A stretch of 64,000 nucleotides of DNA from Nostocales cyanobacterium HT-58-2 (GTDB taxonomy: Bacteria > Cyanobacteriota > Cyanobacteriia > Cyanobacteriales > Nostocaceae), in the NCBI GenBank assembly GCA_002163975.1, contig CP019636.1, positions 5,025,501-5,089,500 on the forward strand, read 5' to 3'. How positions within the stretch are numbered: position 1 is the first letter of the stretch; each line of letters starts with the position of its first letter. Position numbers and translations under genes: made by a program. Below the pieces are notes generated by a model. The model worked only from the letters and a program-made list of their open reading frames with translations. It was not told the DNA's origin and searched no databases. Of the stretch, positions 52,919 to 60,532 are shown in pieces.

Positions 52919-53242
52919 TCACGAAGCTAAAGCGACTTCCACCAATTGCTGCAATTCACCCTTCTGGTACAGTTCAATTAGAATGTCTGAACCACCAACA
53001 AATTGACCGTTAATGTAGACTTGGGGAATTGTTGGCCAGTTAGAGTATTCTTTAACTCCTTGGCGGAGTTCGTAGTCATCCAAAATGTTAACCGTCTCAA
53101 ATGGAACACCCAATGTGTTGAGGATTTGCACAACGTTGTTAGAAAAACCACACATGGGCATTAACTTGGTTCCCTTCATGAAAACCAAAATCTTGTTTTG
53201 TTGTACTAAATTATCAATTCGCTCTTGAAGTTCTGGGGTCAT
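52919..53242 (-). CDS. Monothiol glutaredoxin, Grx4 family (CGFS)
   Basis: The 107-aa protein has the CGFS active site (Cys31) in MPMCGFSNNVVQ and the TVPQVYINGQF-like GSH-binding segment (IPQVYINGQFVGG). CGFS glutaredoxins bind a [2Fe-2S] cluster with glutathione and partner BolA proteins. The bolA gene lies 80 bp upstream on the same strand, matching the known physical partnership. They likely help in Fe-S traffic or iron sensing. Confidence 0.92.
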   Translation of the reverse strand: MTPELQERIDNLVQQNKILVFMKGTKLMPMCGFSNNVVQILNTLGVPFETVNILDDYELRQGVKEYSNWPTIPQVYINGQFVGGSDILIELYQKGELQQLVEVALAS

Positions 53243-53322
53243 CGTCTTTTTGTTTCCTAATTTGCTCTTAGTCTAATAGCTGATAGTGTCTTTTGCCCTG
53301 AGTCATAAGTCCTTACTAATGA

Positions 53323-53574
53323 CTAATGACTATTTTGCCAAGCGTCGGGAGTGTAAGTTTTCAGTGCCAAGGCATGAATTGCTTCACTAGACATAGCTTG
53401 CCTGAGTGCACCATAAATTAACTGGTGCTGTTGTACTAGTCCCTTCCCTAAAAACTGCGATGAGACTACTGTCACTTGATAATGGTCACCGCCTCCAGTT
53501 AAATCCTGCACTTGAACTAAGGCGTCTGGCAGTTGTGCTTTTATCATTTCCTCAACTTGTTGCGGACTAATCAT
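53323..53574 (-). CDS. BolA family protein
   Basis: The 83-aa product (ATG 53574, preceded by CAGGA; a TTG at 53595 would add seven residues) has the BolA fold: MISPQQVEEMIKAQLPDALV and later LVQQHQLIYGALRQAM with the conserved His of the cluster-ligand region. It is expected to bind the monothiol glutaredoxin encoded downstream, forming a [2Fe-2S] bridge. Family assignment by motif and neighbour is strong. Confidence 0.9.
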   Translation of the reverse strand: MISPQQVEEMIKAQLPDALVQVQDLTGGGDHYQVTVVSSQFLGKGLVQQHQLIYGALRQAMSSEAIHALALKTYTPDAWQNSH

Positions 53575-54068
53575 CGCAATTCCTGATCCTTTCAAATCTT
53601 AATTAAGGATTGTAACTATCATATCTAGGCAATACAAAATCTAGAATTCTACAACCCAGTGCTGGTAAGAATCTTACTTGGTGACAACCTATAAATCCAT
53701 TGTAGACAGTAGATCATATGTATTTCTAGCCCTAATAGGGATTCAAAAATCTCAATCCCCACAACCAAATAACTATCCCATCTGATTTGTATGAATGGGT
53801 AACTTGAGGCGCGCACGCAGACGAGTCACGCCTAGCTTCTCGTAGAGTTGTCGGGATTAGGGAGAGCAGATGCGTAAGGCTTTGCCTGACTTCACAGACG
53901 TCATGGACACTTTCATCTGCTTGCTTTTGCTGGCAAAGACGTTGCACTCAAGTGCGTCCACGAAGTGCATACAACGGAAGCCAGCCGCGTACCAAAGTCC
54001 TCTCCCCCGAGAAAACTAGCATGCGGCTGGCGTGGAGTTTCCTCCACAGTAAACGCCCAGAGATTTGA
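53575..54068. other. Intergenic repeat-rich region
   Basis: 494 bp without a gene. It contains GGAAGCCAGCCGC/GCGGCTGGC arms (53980-53988 with 54023-54031) and other GC-rich dispersed-repeat sequence. Open frames crossing it on either strand run through repeats. Confidence 0.5.
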
Positions 54069-54710
54069 TTATTTTTTCTTACCAGAGGAAGCAGGGGAAG
54101 CAGGGGAAGCAGGAGATGAGGAAGAAGAGGTGCTGCTACCTCCTCTAGAAAACGGAGCATCAACAAAGCCTAACTCCAACAATTGCTGATAGGCTTTTTT
54201 ACCCAAATCGCGTGTTGGGTTTTGACTCTTAACTATTTGAACGAGCAACGGTACTGCTAATTCAGGCTTATTTTGCGCTCTATGTACCAAGGCGAGCTGG
54301 TAGGTGGCTTCATCTCGCATTTGAGCTGTGTCTAGTGCTTTTTTCCGTTGGGCATCAGCAACTCTATTGTCAATTCCAGAAAAGCTAGAGTTTAGGTCCT
54401 GATAGAAATTAGAGAGCTGATTAAAAACAGCTCGTGCTTCTTGGAGTTTCTTTGCCGCCACATCGTAGTTTTGAGAGGAGACTGCATTACTTGCCTCTGT
54501 CATTAAACGCTGCCCCCCCTCAAGGCTCAAAAGGCTATTATTTTGTCCTGTGGGACGGAGGTTATTTGGATCGTTGGGATCAATAGGTTGTGGTTGACTA
54601 GAGCTACTGGGTAGCTGCACTTGAGCATTAACAGGTGATAAAAAGCTAAGAATGGCTATCACTGCTAAGGAAGTGAAGCGAAATATGGGAAGGGTTGCTG
54701 ACAAGTTCAT
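54069..54710 (-). CDS. Secreted tetratricopeptide-like protein of unknown function
   Basis: The 213-aa product starts with a signal peptide (FRFTSLAVIAILSFLSPVNA) and cleavage near NAQ. A Pro/Asn linker leads to a helical region (about 60-185) with two TPR-like helices pairs (RLMTEASNAVSSQNYDVAAK and ATYQLALVHRAQNKPELAVP). The C-terminal tail SSTSSSSSPASPASPASS is encoded by a purine-rich GGGGAAGCA-type microsatellite (54079-54125), so it is a late addition. Function unknown; periplasmic or outer location expected. Confidence 0.75.
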   Translation of the reverse strand: MNLSATLPIFRFTSLAVIAILSFLSPVNAQVQLPSSSSQPQPIDPNDPNNLRPTGQNNSLLSLEGGQRLMTEASNAVSSQNYDVAAKKLQEARAVFNQLSNFYQDLNSSFSGIDNRVADAQRKKALDTAQMRDEATYQLALVHRAQNKPELAVPLLVQIVKSQNPTRDLGKKAYQQLLELGFVDAPFSRGGSSTSSSSSPASPASPASSGKKK

Positions 54711-55574
54711 GAGGTCATTGAGAGGGATAACTAAAAAACAGTTATGGAAACTTCGGGTATCTTAACTCTGTTTTGAACTTTGACAAAACACAGCCACATA
54801 TTCAGTTTCCTTGATTTAGACTGAAAATCGATTCCATCAAGTTCCCATTGCCTCTGCACAATAGCTAGATTACTGCTATGAAGGAACGTGCTCATTCTTC
54901 TAATTTCTAAACGACAGGTGTACCCGAAAGAAGTCTGGGGAGAATTTGACAACGTGGTGGTGAAGAGTTCATTTTGGAAAAAATGAGCGATCGCTTCACA
55001 GTCAGTCCTGCTATTATTTTTTTCAAAGAATAATTACAAGTCAGTTTGGGCAATTGGCGTTACAGCATTCCCACAGGCACAACTGAAACTATTCACAGTG
55101 GTTCCCAACGACTGCACTAGAAACAACAATGTCTTTGATACTCTTATTTCAAAATGATGCCTTTGCTAGTGACTTTTATCAAATCAAGAATAGTCCTGCA
55201 ACTAAAGTTTATCTTAATGACTAAATGCTGACCCTAATCTGGTACAAAATATTCAAATCACTGTCAACATCACCCGCGAATTTTTAGGTGATTTACAAAG
55301 TTATTTCATTGCACTTAACAATCATCCGGTGTTGTTACAAAGTTGTACGTTAGGTCGGCGTACTTGTTTGCAAACAACTTACACGGTGTGAATCACCCTC
55401 TAGGGCACTGCGCTCTATGTACTTGCATCCAGTTTTATCCCTCTGAACTAGGTCATTGATTTGACACCAAGAGATTTAGGGATACTGAATCATTGAGAGC
55501 TAACATTGGGGATTTGTGTGTTAATGGTTAACGACTTACCACTATCTACTAACTTATCTACTAACTATTGTCTA
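54711..55574. other. Intergenic region with a P-domain remnant
   Basis: 864 bp without an intact gene. A broken frame at 55221-55391 resembles a proprotein-convertase P-domain. Segments before it (about 55030-55110) can also be read as protein-like in another frame. No terminator found. Confidence 0.5.
55221..55391 (+). pseudogene. P-domain (proprotein convertase type) remnant
   Basis: Translated from 55221 the frame gives VQNIQITVNITREFLGDLQ and ends with RRTCLQTTYTV and a stop. The alternating pattern I-x-V-x-I-T...F-x-G-D-L...T-T-Y matches the P-domain that follows protease domains. There is no start, and the frame is interrupted at its 5' side, so this is a decayed piece of a secreted-protease gene. 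Confidence 0.4.
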
Positions 55575-56381
55575 TTAACTATTGGTAATTTCTGCAAATG
55601 CGCGAGGAGCGATTTCTGATTCTTGATGGTTTAATTTTTTGAGAGCCATTGTCAAATCACTCGTCAGACACTTAGCATTTTGCTTTAATGTGCCTTTAGA
55701 GTAATTTACTACCTCTATTGGGGCGCCAATGTGAATATTTACATCAGTTCCCCACTTGGGATAAGGTTGGCTGTAAATAATACTGATGGGTACAATTTTA
55801 ACACCTAATCCAGGATAACTAGATTCAGCACTTAAAGCTAGACGAGCTATTCCCGGCTTTAATGGGTGAACTTTGCCATCGCGAAAAATGTTCCCTTCGG
55901 GGTAAATAACTACCATTTCCCCTTGTTCCAGTAGTTCAACACTATGACGAAGAGTTGTGATTGAAGGGTGTTGAGGGTCTACAGAAAACCCTCCTAAGCG
56001 ACGGACAAACCAGCCTTGCAACCCTTGGCACTCATTGATGGTGACCATGAATCGCAAATCTCGTCTCGTTACGCAACGACCAGCTGCAAAGGCTACGAGT
56101 AAAGGGTCCCAACGCGCTCGATGGGTAGGAGCAAGAATAACAGGACCAGTTTTGGGGAGGTTTTGTTGTCCAGTAACTCTAATGCGACCAAAGAAAAACG
56201 GTAGAAGAAAGTGAGCTCCCAAAAAATACGATAAATGACTTAACCAAGGAGAAATCTGAGAGGTCGTAATGTGAGCCACCTTAGCATCTTCTGGCGTAGT
56301 AGCAGGATTATCGCAGGAAGTATCGGAGGAAGAGTTTAACTCAATCATGACGGTGGCTGCTAACTGTTGGGTTGAATACAT
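55575..56381 (-). CDS. plsC: 1-acyl-sn-glycerol-3-phosphate acyltransferase (PlsC family)
   Basis: The 268-aa protein has the acyltransferase HX4D motif as HRARWD (about 84-89), then YPEGNIFRDGKVHPLKPG and PIEVV at the third and fourth motifs. It transfers an acyl chain to lysophosphatidate in the membrane, making phosphatidate. A hydrophobic stretch (about 50-65) is the membrane anchor. The start at 56381 gives a long N-terminus; ATG 56348 is an alternative. It follows tadA on the same strand after 78 bp. Confidence 0.85.
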   Translation of the reverse strand: MYSTQQLAATVMIELNSSSDTSCDNPATTPEDAKVAHITTSQISPWLSHLSYFLGAHFLLPFFFGRIRVTGQQNLPKTGPVILAPTHRARWDPLLVAFAAGRCVTRRDLRFMVTINECQGLQGWFVRRLGGFSVDPQHPSITTLRHSVELLEQGEMVVIYPEGNIFRDGKVHPLKPGIARLALSAESSYPGLGVKIVPISIIYSQPYPKWGTDVNIHIGAPIEVVNYSKGTLKQNAKCLTSDLTMALKKLNHQESEIAPRAFAEITNS

Positions 56382-56459
56382 TCAAAACTCTGTTAAATAC
56401 ACCGTAAATTTTCTTCACCGACTTGTGTAGCACCAGCTGGACAGTTTTACCTCTGTCCG

Positions 56460-56945
56460 TTAGGTAGAGATATGTCGCCGATTCGCAAACCATGCTTGTA
56501 ATTGCTGACGACAAGCAGACTCTAAAATCCCTCCAACAACACGTAAGCGGTGATTGGACGCAGCGCCATCGGGGATATTGGCAACAGTACGAATTGCACC
56601 AGTTTTGGGATCATCCACCCCATAGACTAAAAGCCCTATACGCGCCTGTACAATAGCGCCTGCACACATCGGGCAAGGTTCCAAAGTAACGTAAAGGGTG
56701 CATTGGTTAAGACGCCAAGTTTGTAACTTTTGAGCAGCTGCTCTAATAGCAATAATTTCCGCGTGAGCCGTAGGGTCCTTGTCACGTTCTTTTCTGTTTT
56801 CACCTTCTGCAATCAAACTTCCGGACGAATCAAGAATAACAGCACCGACGGGAACTTCATCCGCATTACCCGCGACTTGTGCCAAATTCAAAGCATGTCT
56901 CATCCATTGTCGATGTATAAGGTATTCTGAATACTCAATTCGCAT
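56460..56945 (-). CDS. tadA: tRNA-specific adenosine deaminase TadA
   Basis: The 161-aa product (from ATG 56945) is a zinc deaminase with the HAE motif in DPTAHAEIIAI and PCPMC in TLEPCPMCAGAIV. It makes inosine at the wobble position of tRNA-Arg(ACG). An in-frame GTG at 56966 (giving 168 residues) lies inside the end of a mobile element copy (56956-57314), so the ATG is the more likely start. Confidence 0.9.
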   Translation of the reverse strand: MRIEYSEYLIHRQWMRHALNLAQVAGNADEVPVGAVILDSSGSLIAEGENRKERDKDPTAHAEIIAIRAAAQKLQTWRLNQCTLYVTLEPCPMCAGAIVQARIGLLVYGVDDPKTGAIRTVANIPDGAASNHRLRVVGGILESACRQQLQAWFANRRHIST

Positions 56946-56955
56946 ATTCTTATTA

Positions 56956-57314
56956 TTGACACTCACCGCCCTATAAGTGCGGTGATTCTTGGGCTGAACA
57001 CTGCCTCCACCAAGTCAACTCAGTTTTGGTCTTACACGCTCATATCTAGTCCGAAACATACCTCTCAATATGCCCCACTTATGCACTACTCCCCAAGCGT
57101 AGATTCGGGTATGCCCTACCCTATTTGATTTTTTTCGCGTCCTTGGAGTTTGGACTTATTTGTGCGCCATTGACTGTTAGGAATTTTGAGAGCACGGAGT
57201 AGGACGTTAAACCTGTTTCCTCATCGTTCTCACGGTCAGCAACCTATCCACATTGTCTCATAAAAGTCGCCCTAAAAGGGCGAGGTTTTAGACCCAAATT
57301 TCTGATAAAAAATT
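56956..57314 (-). mobile_element. Non-autonomous IS200/IS605-like element (359 bp), copy 2
   Basis: Reverse-complement partner of 18346-18704, about 98 percent identical (six differences noticed) and exactly the same length. It has the same subterminal hairpins and TCAA border. Its right end abuts the tadA N-terminus, and no transposase is present. High identity means recent movement or gene conversion. Confidence 0.7.
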
Positions 57315-57376
57315 ATTAATAAAGAAATAGTAGAAAGTGGGGGCTCGTTTCTTGTTCTCCCCCCCAGTCTCTTCTA

Positions 57377-57691
57377 CTAGACAGCCAATTGAGCAAGCAG
57401 AGGGTCTAACTGACCCTGCGTATCTAGCTCATAAAGATCATCACAACCGCCGATGTGCTGATTGTTAATAAAAATCTGCGGTACAGTGCGACGCCCATAA
57501 GAACGTTCTGCCATCTTTGCTCTAGCTGCTTCGTCACCATCAATTTTGTATTCCGTGAATTTCACGCCTTTCCACCACAACAGCATCTTGGCACGGATGC
57601 AATAAGGGCAAGTCTGCCAGGTGTAAATTTCGACATTGGCTTTTATGCGTTCAGGATGGCGACCAACTAGAGTGTTAAGAAAGTTCAACAT
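57377..57691 (-). CDS. grxC: Dithiol glutaredoxin
   Basis: The product (104 aa from ATG 57691; a start at 57727 adds twelve residues that look non-native) has the CPYC active site in TWQTCPYCIRAK and the GSH-binding TVPQIFINNQHIGG. It reduces disulfides with glutathione in the cytoplasm. It is preceded by its own promoter region and not in an operon with tadA. Confidence 0.9.
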   Translation of the reverse strand: MLNFLNTLVGRHPERIKANVEIYTWQTCPYCIRAKMLLWWKGVKFTEYKIDGDEAARAKMAERSYGRRTVPQIFINNQHIGGCDDLYELDTQGQLDPLLAQLAV

Positions 57692-57947
57692 AATGATTGA
57701 TGTTATTTTTTTATGAATCTTTGTCATCTGTTTCTAGCCTAATTCATAGCTTGTGCCAGACAAAACAGAGGCGGAATACTAAGCCCAAATTGTTCCGGCG
57801 TAGGGTGTACAACTTTAGTTAGAAGCAAAACTTAACATAAGCTCTCGTTGATACTATTTTCCACAGGTATCCGCCCTTTGGTAGACTTGAAAACTGATAC
57901 AGGATTCTGGAACGACGCGAAATCAAGCAATTGAGAGGGCAGAGTTT

Positions 57948-58985
57948 GTGGAAAATACACTTGGGTTAGAAATTATTGAGGTAGTTGAGCAAGCCGCGAT
58001 CGCATCCGCACGTTGGATGGGAAAAGGTGAAAAAAATACGGCTGACCAAGTCGCCGTAGAAGCCATGCGGGAACGAATGAACAAAATTTATATGCGTGGT
58101 CGCATCGTTATCGGCGAAGGCGAACGAGACGAAGCACCCATGCTCTACATTGGGGAAGAAGTCGGGATCTGTACCCGTTCAGATGCCAAAGACTACTGCA
58201 ACCCCGATGAACTCATCGAAATTGACATTGCTGTTGACCCCTGCGAAGGTACCAACCTCGTGGCATACGGTCAAAATGGCTCTATGGCAGTGTTGGCAAT
58301 TTCCCAAAAAGGTGGTTTATTTGCTGCACCTGACTTCTACATGAGAAAGCTCGCAGCTCCACCCCCAGCACGCGGTCATGTTGATATTAACAAGACCCCT
58401 ACGCAAAACCTCAAGATTCTATCTGAGTGCTTAAACCGTTCCGTTGAGGAATTGGTGGTTGTGGTTATGGATCGTCCCCGCCACAAAGAGTTGATTCAGG
58501 AAATCCGCTCTGCAGGCGCAAGAGTGCGACTGATTAGTGATGGTGACGTTTCTGCTGCCATTTCCTGTGCTTTTGCCGGTACCAACATCCATGCACTTAT
58601 GGGGATTGGTGCGGCACCTGAAGGTGTGATTTCTGCTGCTGCCCTCCGTGCTTTGGGTGGACACTTCCAAGGACAACTGATCTACGATCCAGAAGTCGTG
58701 AAAACAGGTCTGATTGGGGAAAGCAAAGAAGGTAACATCGCAAGGCTCAAAGAAATGGGCATTACAGAACCAGACCGAGTTTACAATGCTGAGGAACTGG
58801 CTTCTGGCGAGACAGTGCTGTTCGCAGCTTGTGGTATCACCCCCGGAACTTTGATGGAAGGTGTCCGCTTCTTTAATGGCGGTGCCAGAACTCAAAGCTT
58901 GGTGATTTCTAGCCAATCACGCACTGCTCGATTTGTCGATACAATTCATTTGTTTGACGAGCCCAAAATTCTGCAATTGCGGTAG
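57948..58985 (+). CDS. glpX: Class II fructose-1,6-bisphosphatase / sedoheptulose-1,7-bisphosphatase (GlpX type)
   Basis: The 345-aa protein begins at GTG 57948 after GAGAGGG. Signatures are GEGERDEAPMLYIGEE and DPCEGTNLVAYG, metal- and substrate-binding parts of GlpX/cyanobacterial F/SBPase. It dephosphorylates fructose-1,6- and sedoheptulose-1,7-bisphosphate in the Calvin cycle. Length and full motifs are normal. It precedes hemA by 102 bp, an order common in cyanobacteria; a hairpin lies between. Confidence 0.95.
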   Translation: MENTLGLEIIEVVEQAAIASARWMGKGEKNTADQVAVEAMRERMNKIYMRGRIVIGEGERDEAPMLYIGEEVGICTRSDAKDYCNPDELIEIDIAVDPCEGTNLVAYGQNGSMAVLAISQKGGLFAAPDFYMRKLAAPPPARGHVDINKTPTQNLKILSECLNRSVEELVVVVMDRPRHKELIQEIRSAGARVRLISDGDVSAAISCAFAGTNIHALMGIGAAPEGVISAAALRALGGHFQGQLIYDPEVVKTGLIGESKEGNIARLKEMGITEPDRVYNAEELASGETVLFAACGITPGTLMEGVRFFNGGARTQSLVISSQSRTARFVDTIHLFDEPKILQLR

Positions 58986-59011
58986 TCATTAGTCATTAGT
59001 TATTGATTAGT

Positions 59012-59035
59012 AGGGGCGAAGAACCGTTCGCCCCT
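59012..59035. repeat. Hairpin between glpX and hemA
   Basis: GGGGCGAA (59013-59020) pairs with TTCGCCCC (59027-59034) around a 6-nt loop. It is not followed by a T-run, so it may be a dispersed repeat or a weak attenuator rather than a terminator. Confidence 0.5.
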
Positions 59036-59087
59036 CCTAACAAACAACAAATAAGAAATAATAAGCAGCAAATAACAAATGACAAGT

Positions 59088-60374
59088 ATGCATATAGCGG
59101 TAGTGGGGTTAAGCCATAAGACAGCCCCAGTAGAAGTTCGGGAAAAACTGAGTATTCCAGAACCACAAACCGAAGGGGCGATCGCGCATCTACTTAGCTA
59201 TCCTCATATTGAAGAAGTCACAATACTAAGTACTTGTAACCGCCTGGAAATTTACATCGTTGCCCATGAAAGTGAACAGGGTATCCGGGAAGTCACTCAG
59301 TTTCTCTCAGAACATAGCAAATTGCCAGTGACATCTCTACGGCAACATTTGTTTGTTTTGCTACATCAAGATGCTGTCATGCACTTGATGCGCGTTGCCG
59401 CTGGTTTAGATAGCCTTGTTTTGGGAGAAGGTCAAATTCTGTCTCAGGTGAAGAACACTCACAAACTGGGACAGCAATACAATGGTATAAAAACAGTTTT
59501 GAATCGATTATTTAAACAAGCCATTACAGCTGGTAAGCGGGTACGAACTGAAACTAGTATTGGCACTGGCGCAGTCTCCATCAGTTCGGCAGCTGTGGAA
59601 TTGGCACAGATGAAAGTGGACAATTTAGCAGCTTGTCGAGTGGCAATTTTGGGTGCTGGCAAAATGTCACGGTTGCTGGTACAACACCTCCTCTCTAAAG
59701 GCGCTGAACAAATTTGTATTTTAAATCGCTCTCTGGGACGGGCGGAGGAATTGGCAAAGCAGTTTCCTGGACAAAGCATTAGAACTTGCTTGCTATCAGA
59801 AATGATGCGAGTTATGAGTGAATGTGATTTGGTATTTACAAGTACATCAGCAACTGAACCGATTCTTGACCGTGCTAAATTGGAGATGGTCTTAGAACCT
59901 AGCCAATCTTTGATGTTGATTGATATTTCTGTGCCGCGTAATGTTCATGCTGATGTCAACGCATTAGCAAACGTGCAGGCGTTTAATGTGGATGACTTAA
60001 AGGCAGTAGTTGCACAAAACCAAGAGAGCCGCCGTAAAATGGCTCAAGAAGCAGAGGGGCTCTTAGAAGAAGAGGCAGAAGCTTTTGATGTTTGGTGGCG
60101 ATCGCTCGAAACAGTCACGACTATTAGTTGTTTGCGCAATAAAATCGAAACTATTCGTGAACAAGAACTAGAAAAAGCATTGTCGAGATTAGGTTCAGAA
60201 TTCGCTGAAAAACATCAAGAAGTCATCGAAGCCTTGACTCGAGGAATTGTTAACAAAATTTTACATGACCCAATGGTGCAGTTACGCGCTCAGCAAGATG
60301 TTGAGGCAAGACGGCGCTGTATGCAAACTCTGCAAATGTTGTTTAATCTAGATGCAGAAGAGCAGTATAGTTAA
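59088..60374 (+). CDS. hemA: Glutamyl-tRNA reductase
   Basis: The product (428 aa from ATG 59088; ATG 59079 adds three residues) starts MHIAVVGLSHKTAPVEVREK and has the catalytic Cys in STCNRLEIY and GLDSLVLGEGQILSQVK. It reduces glutamyl-tRNA-Glu to glutamate-1-semialdehyde, the first step of tetrapyrrole synthesis for chlorophyll, haem and bilins. The NADPH-binding region follows (GAGKMSRL). It is likely cotranscribed with glpX. Confidence 0.95.
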   Translation: MHIAVVGLSHKTAPVEVREKLSIPEPQTEGAIAHLLSYPHIEEVTILSTCNRLEIYIVAHESEQGIREVTQFLSEHSKLPVTSLRQHLFVLLHQDAVMHLMRVAAGLDSLVLGEGQILSQVKNTHKLGQQYNGIKTVLNRLFKQAITAGKRVRTETSIGTGAVSISSAAVELAQMKVDNLAACRVAILGAGKMSRLLVQHLLSKGAEQICILNRSLGRAEELAKQFPGQSIRTCLLSEMMRVMSECDLVFTSTSATEPILDRAKLEMVLEPSQSLMLIDISVPRNVHADVNALANVQAFNVDDLKAVVAQNQESRRKMAQEAEGLLEEEAEAFDVWWRSLETVTTISCLRNKIETIREQELEKALSRLGSEFAEKHQEVIEALTRGIVNKILHDPMVQLRAQQDVEARRRCMQTLQMLFNLDAEEQYS

Positions 60375-60532
60375 ATGACTAGCAAAGAACTTAGAACTCA
60401 GGATTGAGAGTGCAGAAGGGTCCTTTGGAGTCATGAGGGTCAAGGACTGAATTGACTCATGAAGAATAAATAATTTGGCTTTGCAGGAATATTCTGAATT
60501 TTGAGTTCTGAGTTCTAAGTTCTCCCCTTGTT

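Noticed and set aside
53732..54189. Several overlapping frames on both strands
   Set aside because: They cross GC-rich dispersed repeats and the end of the secreted-protein gene in other frames.
54731..54952. 73-codon minus-strand frame upstream of the secreted protein
   Set aside because: No domain, no ribosome-binding site, overlaps the probable promoter region of the secreted-protein gene.
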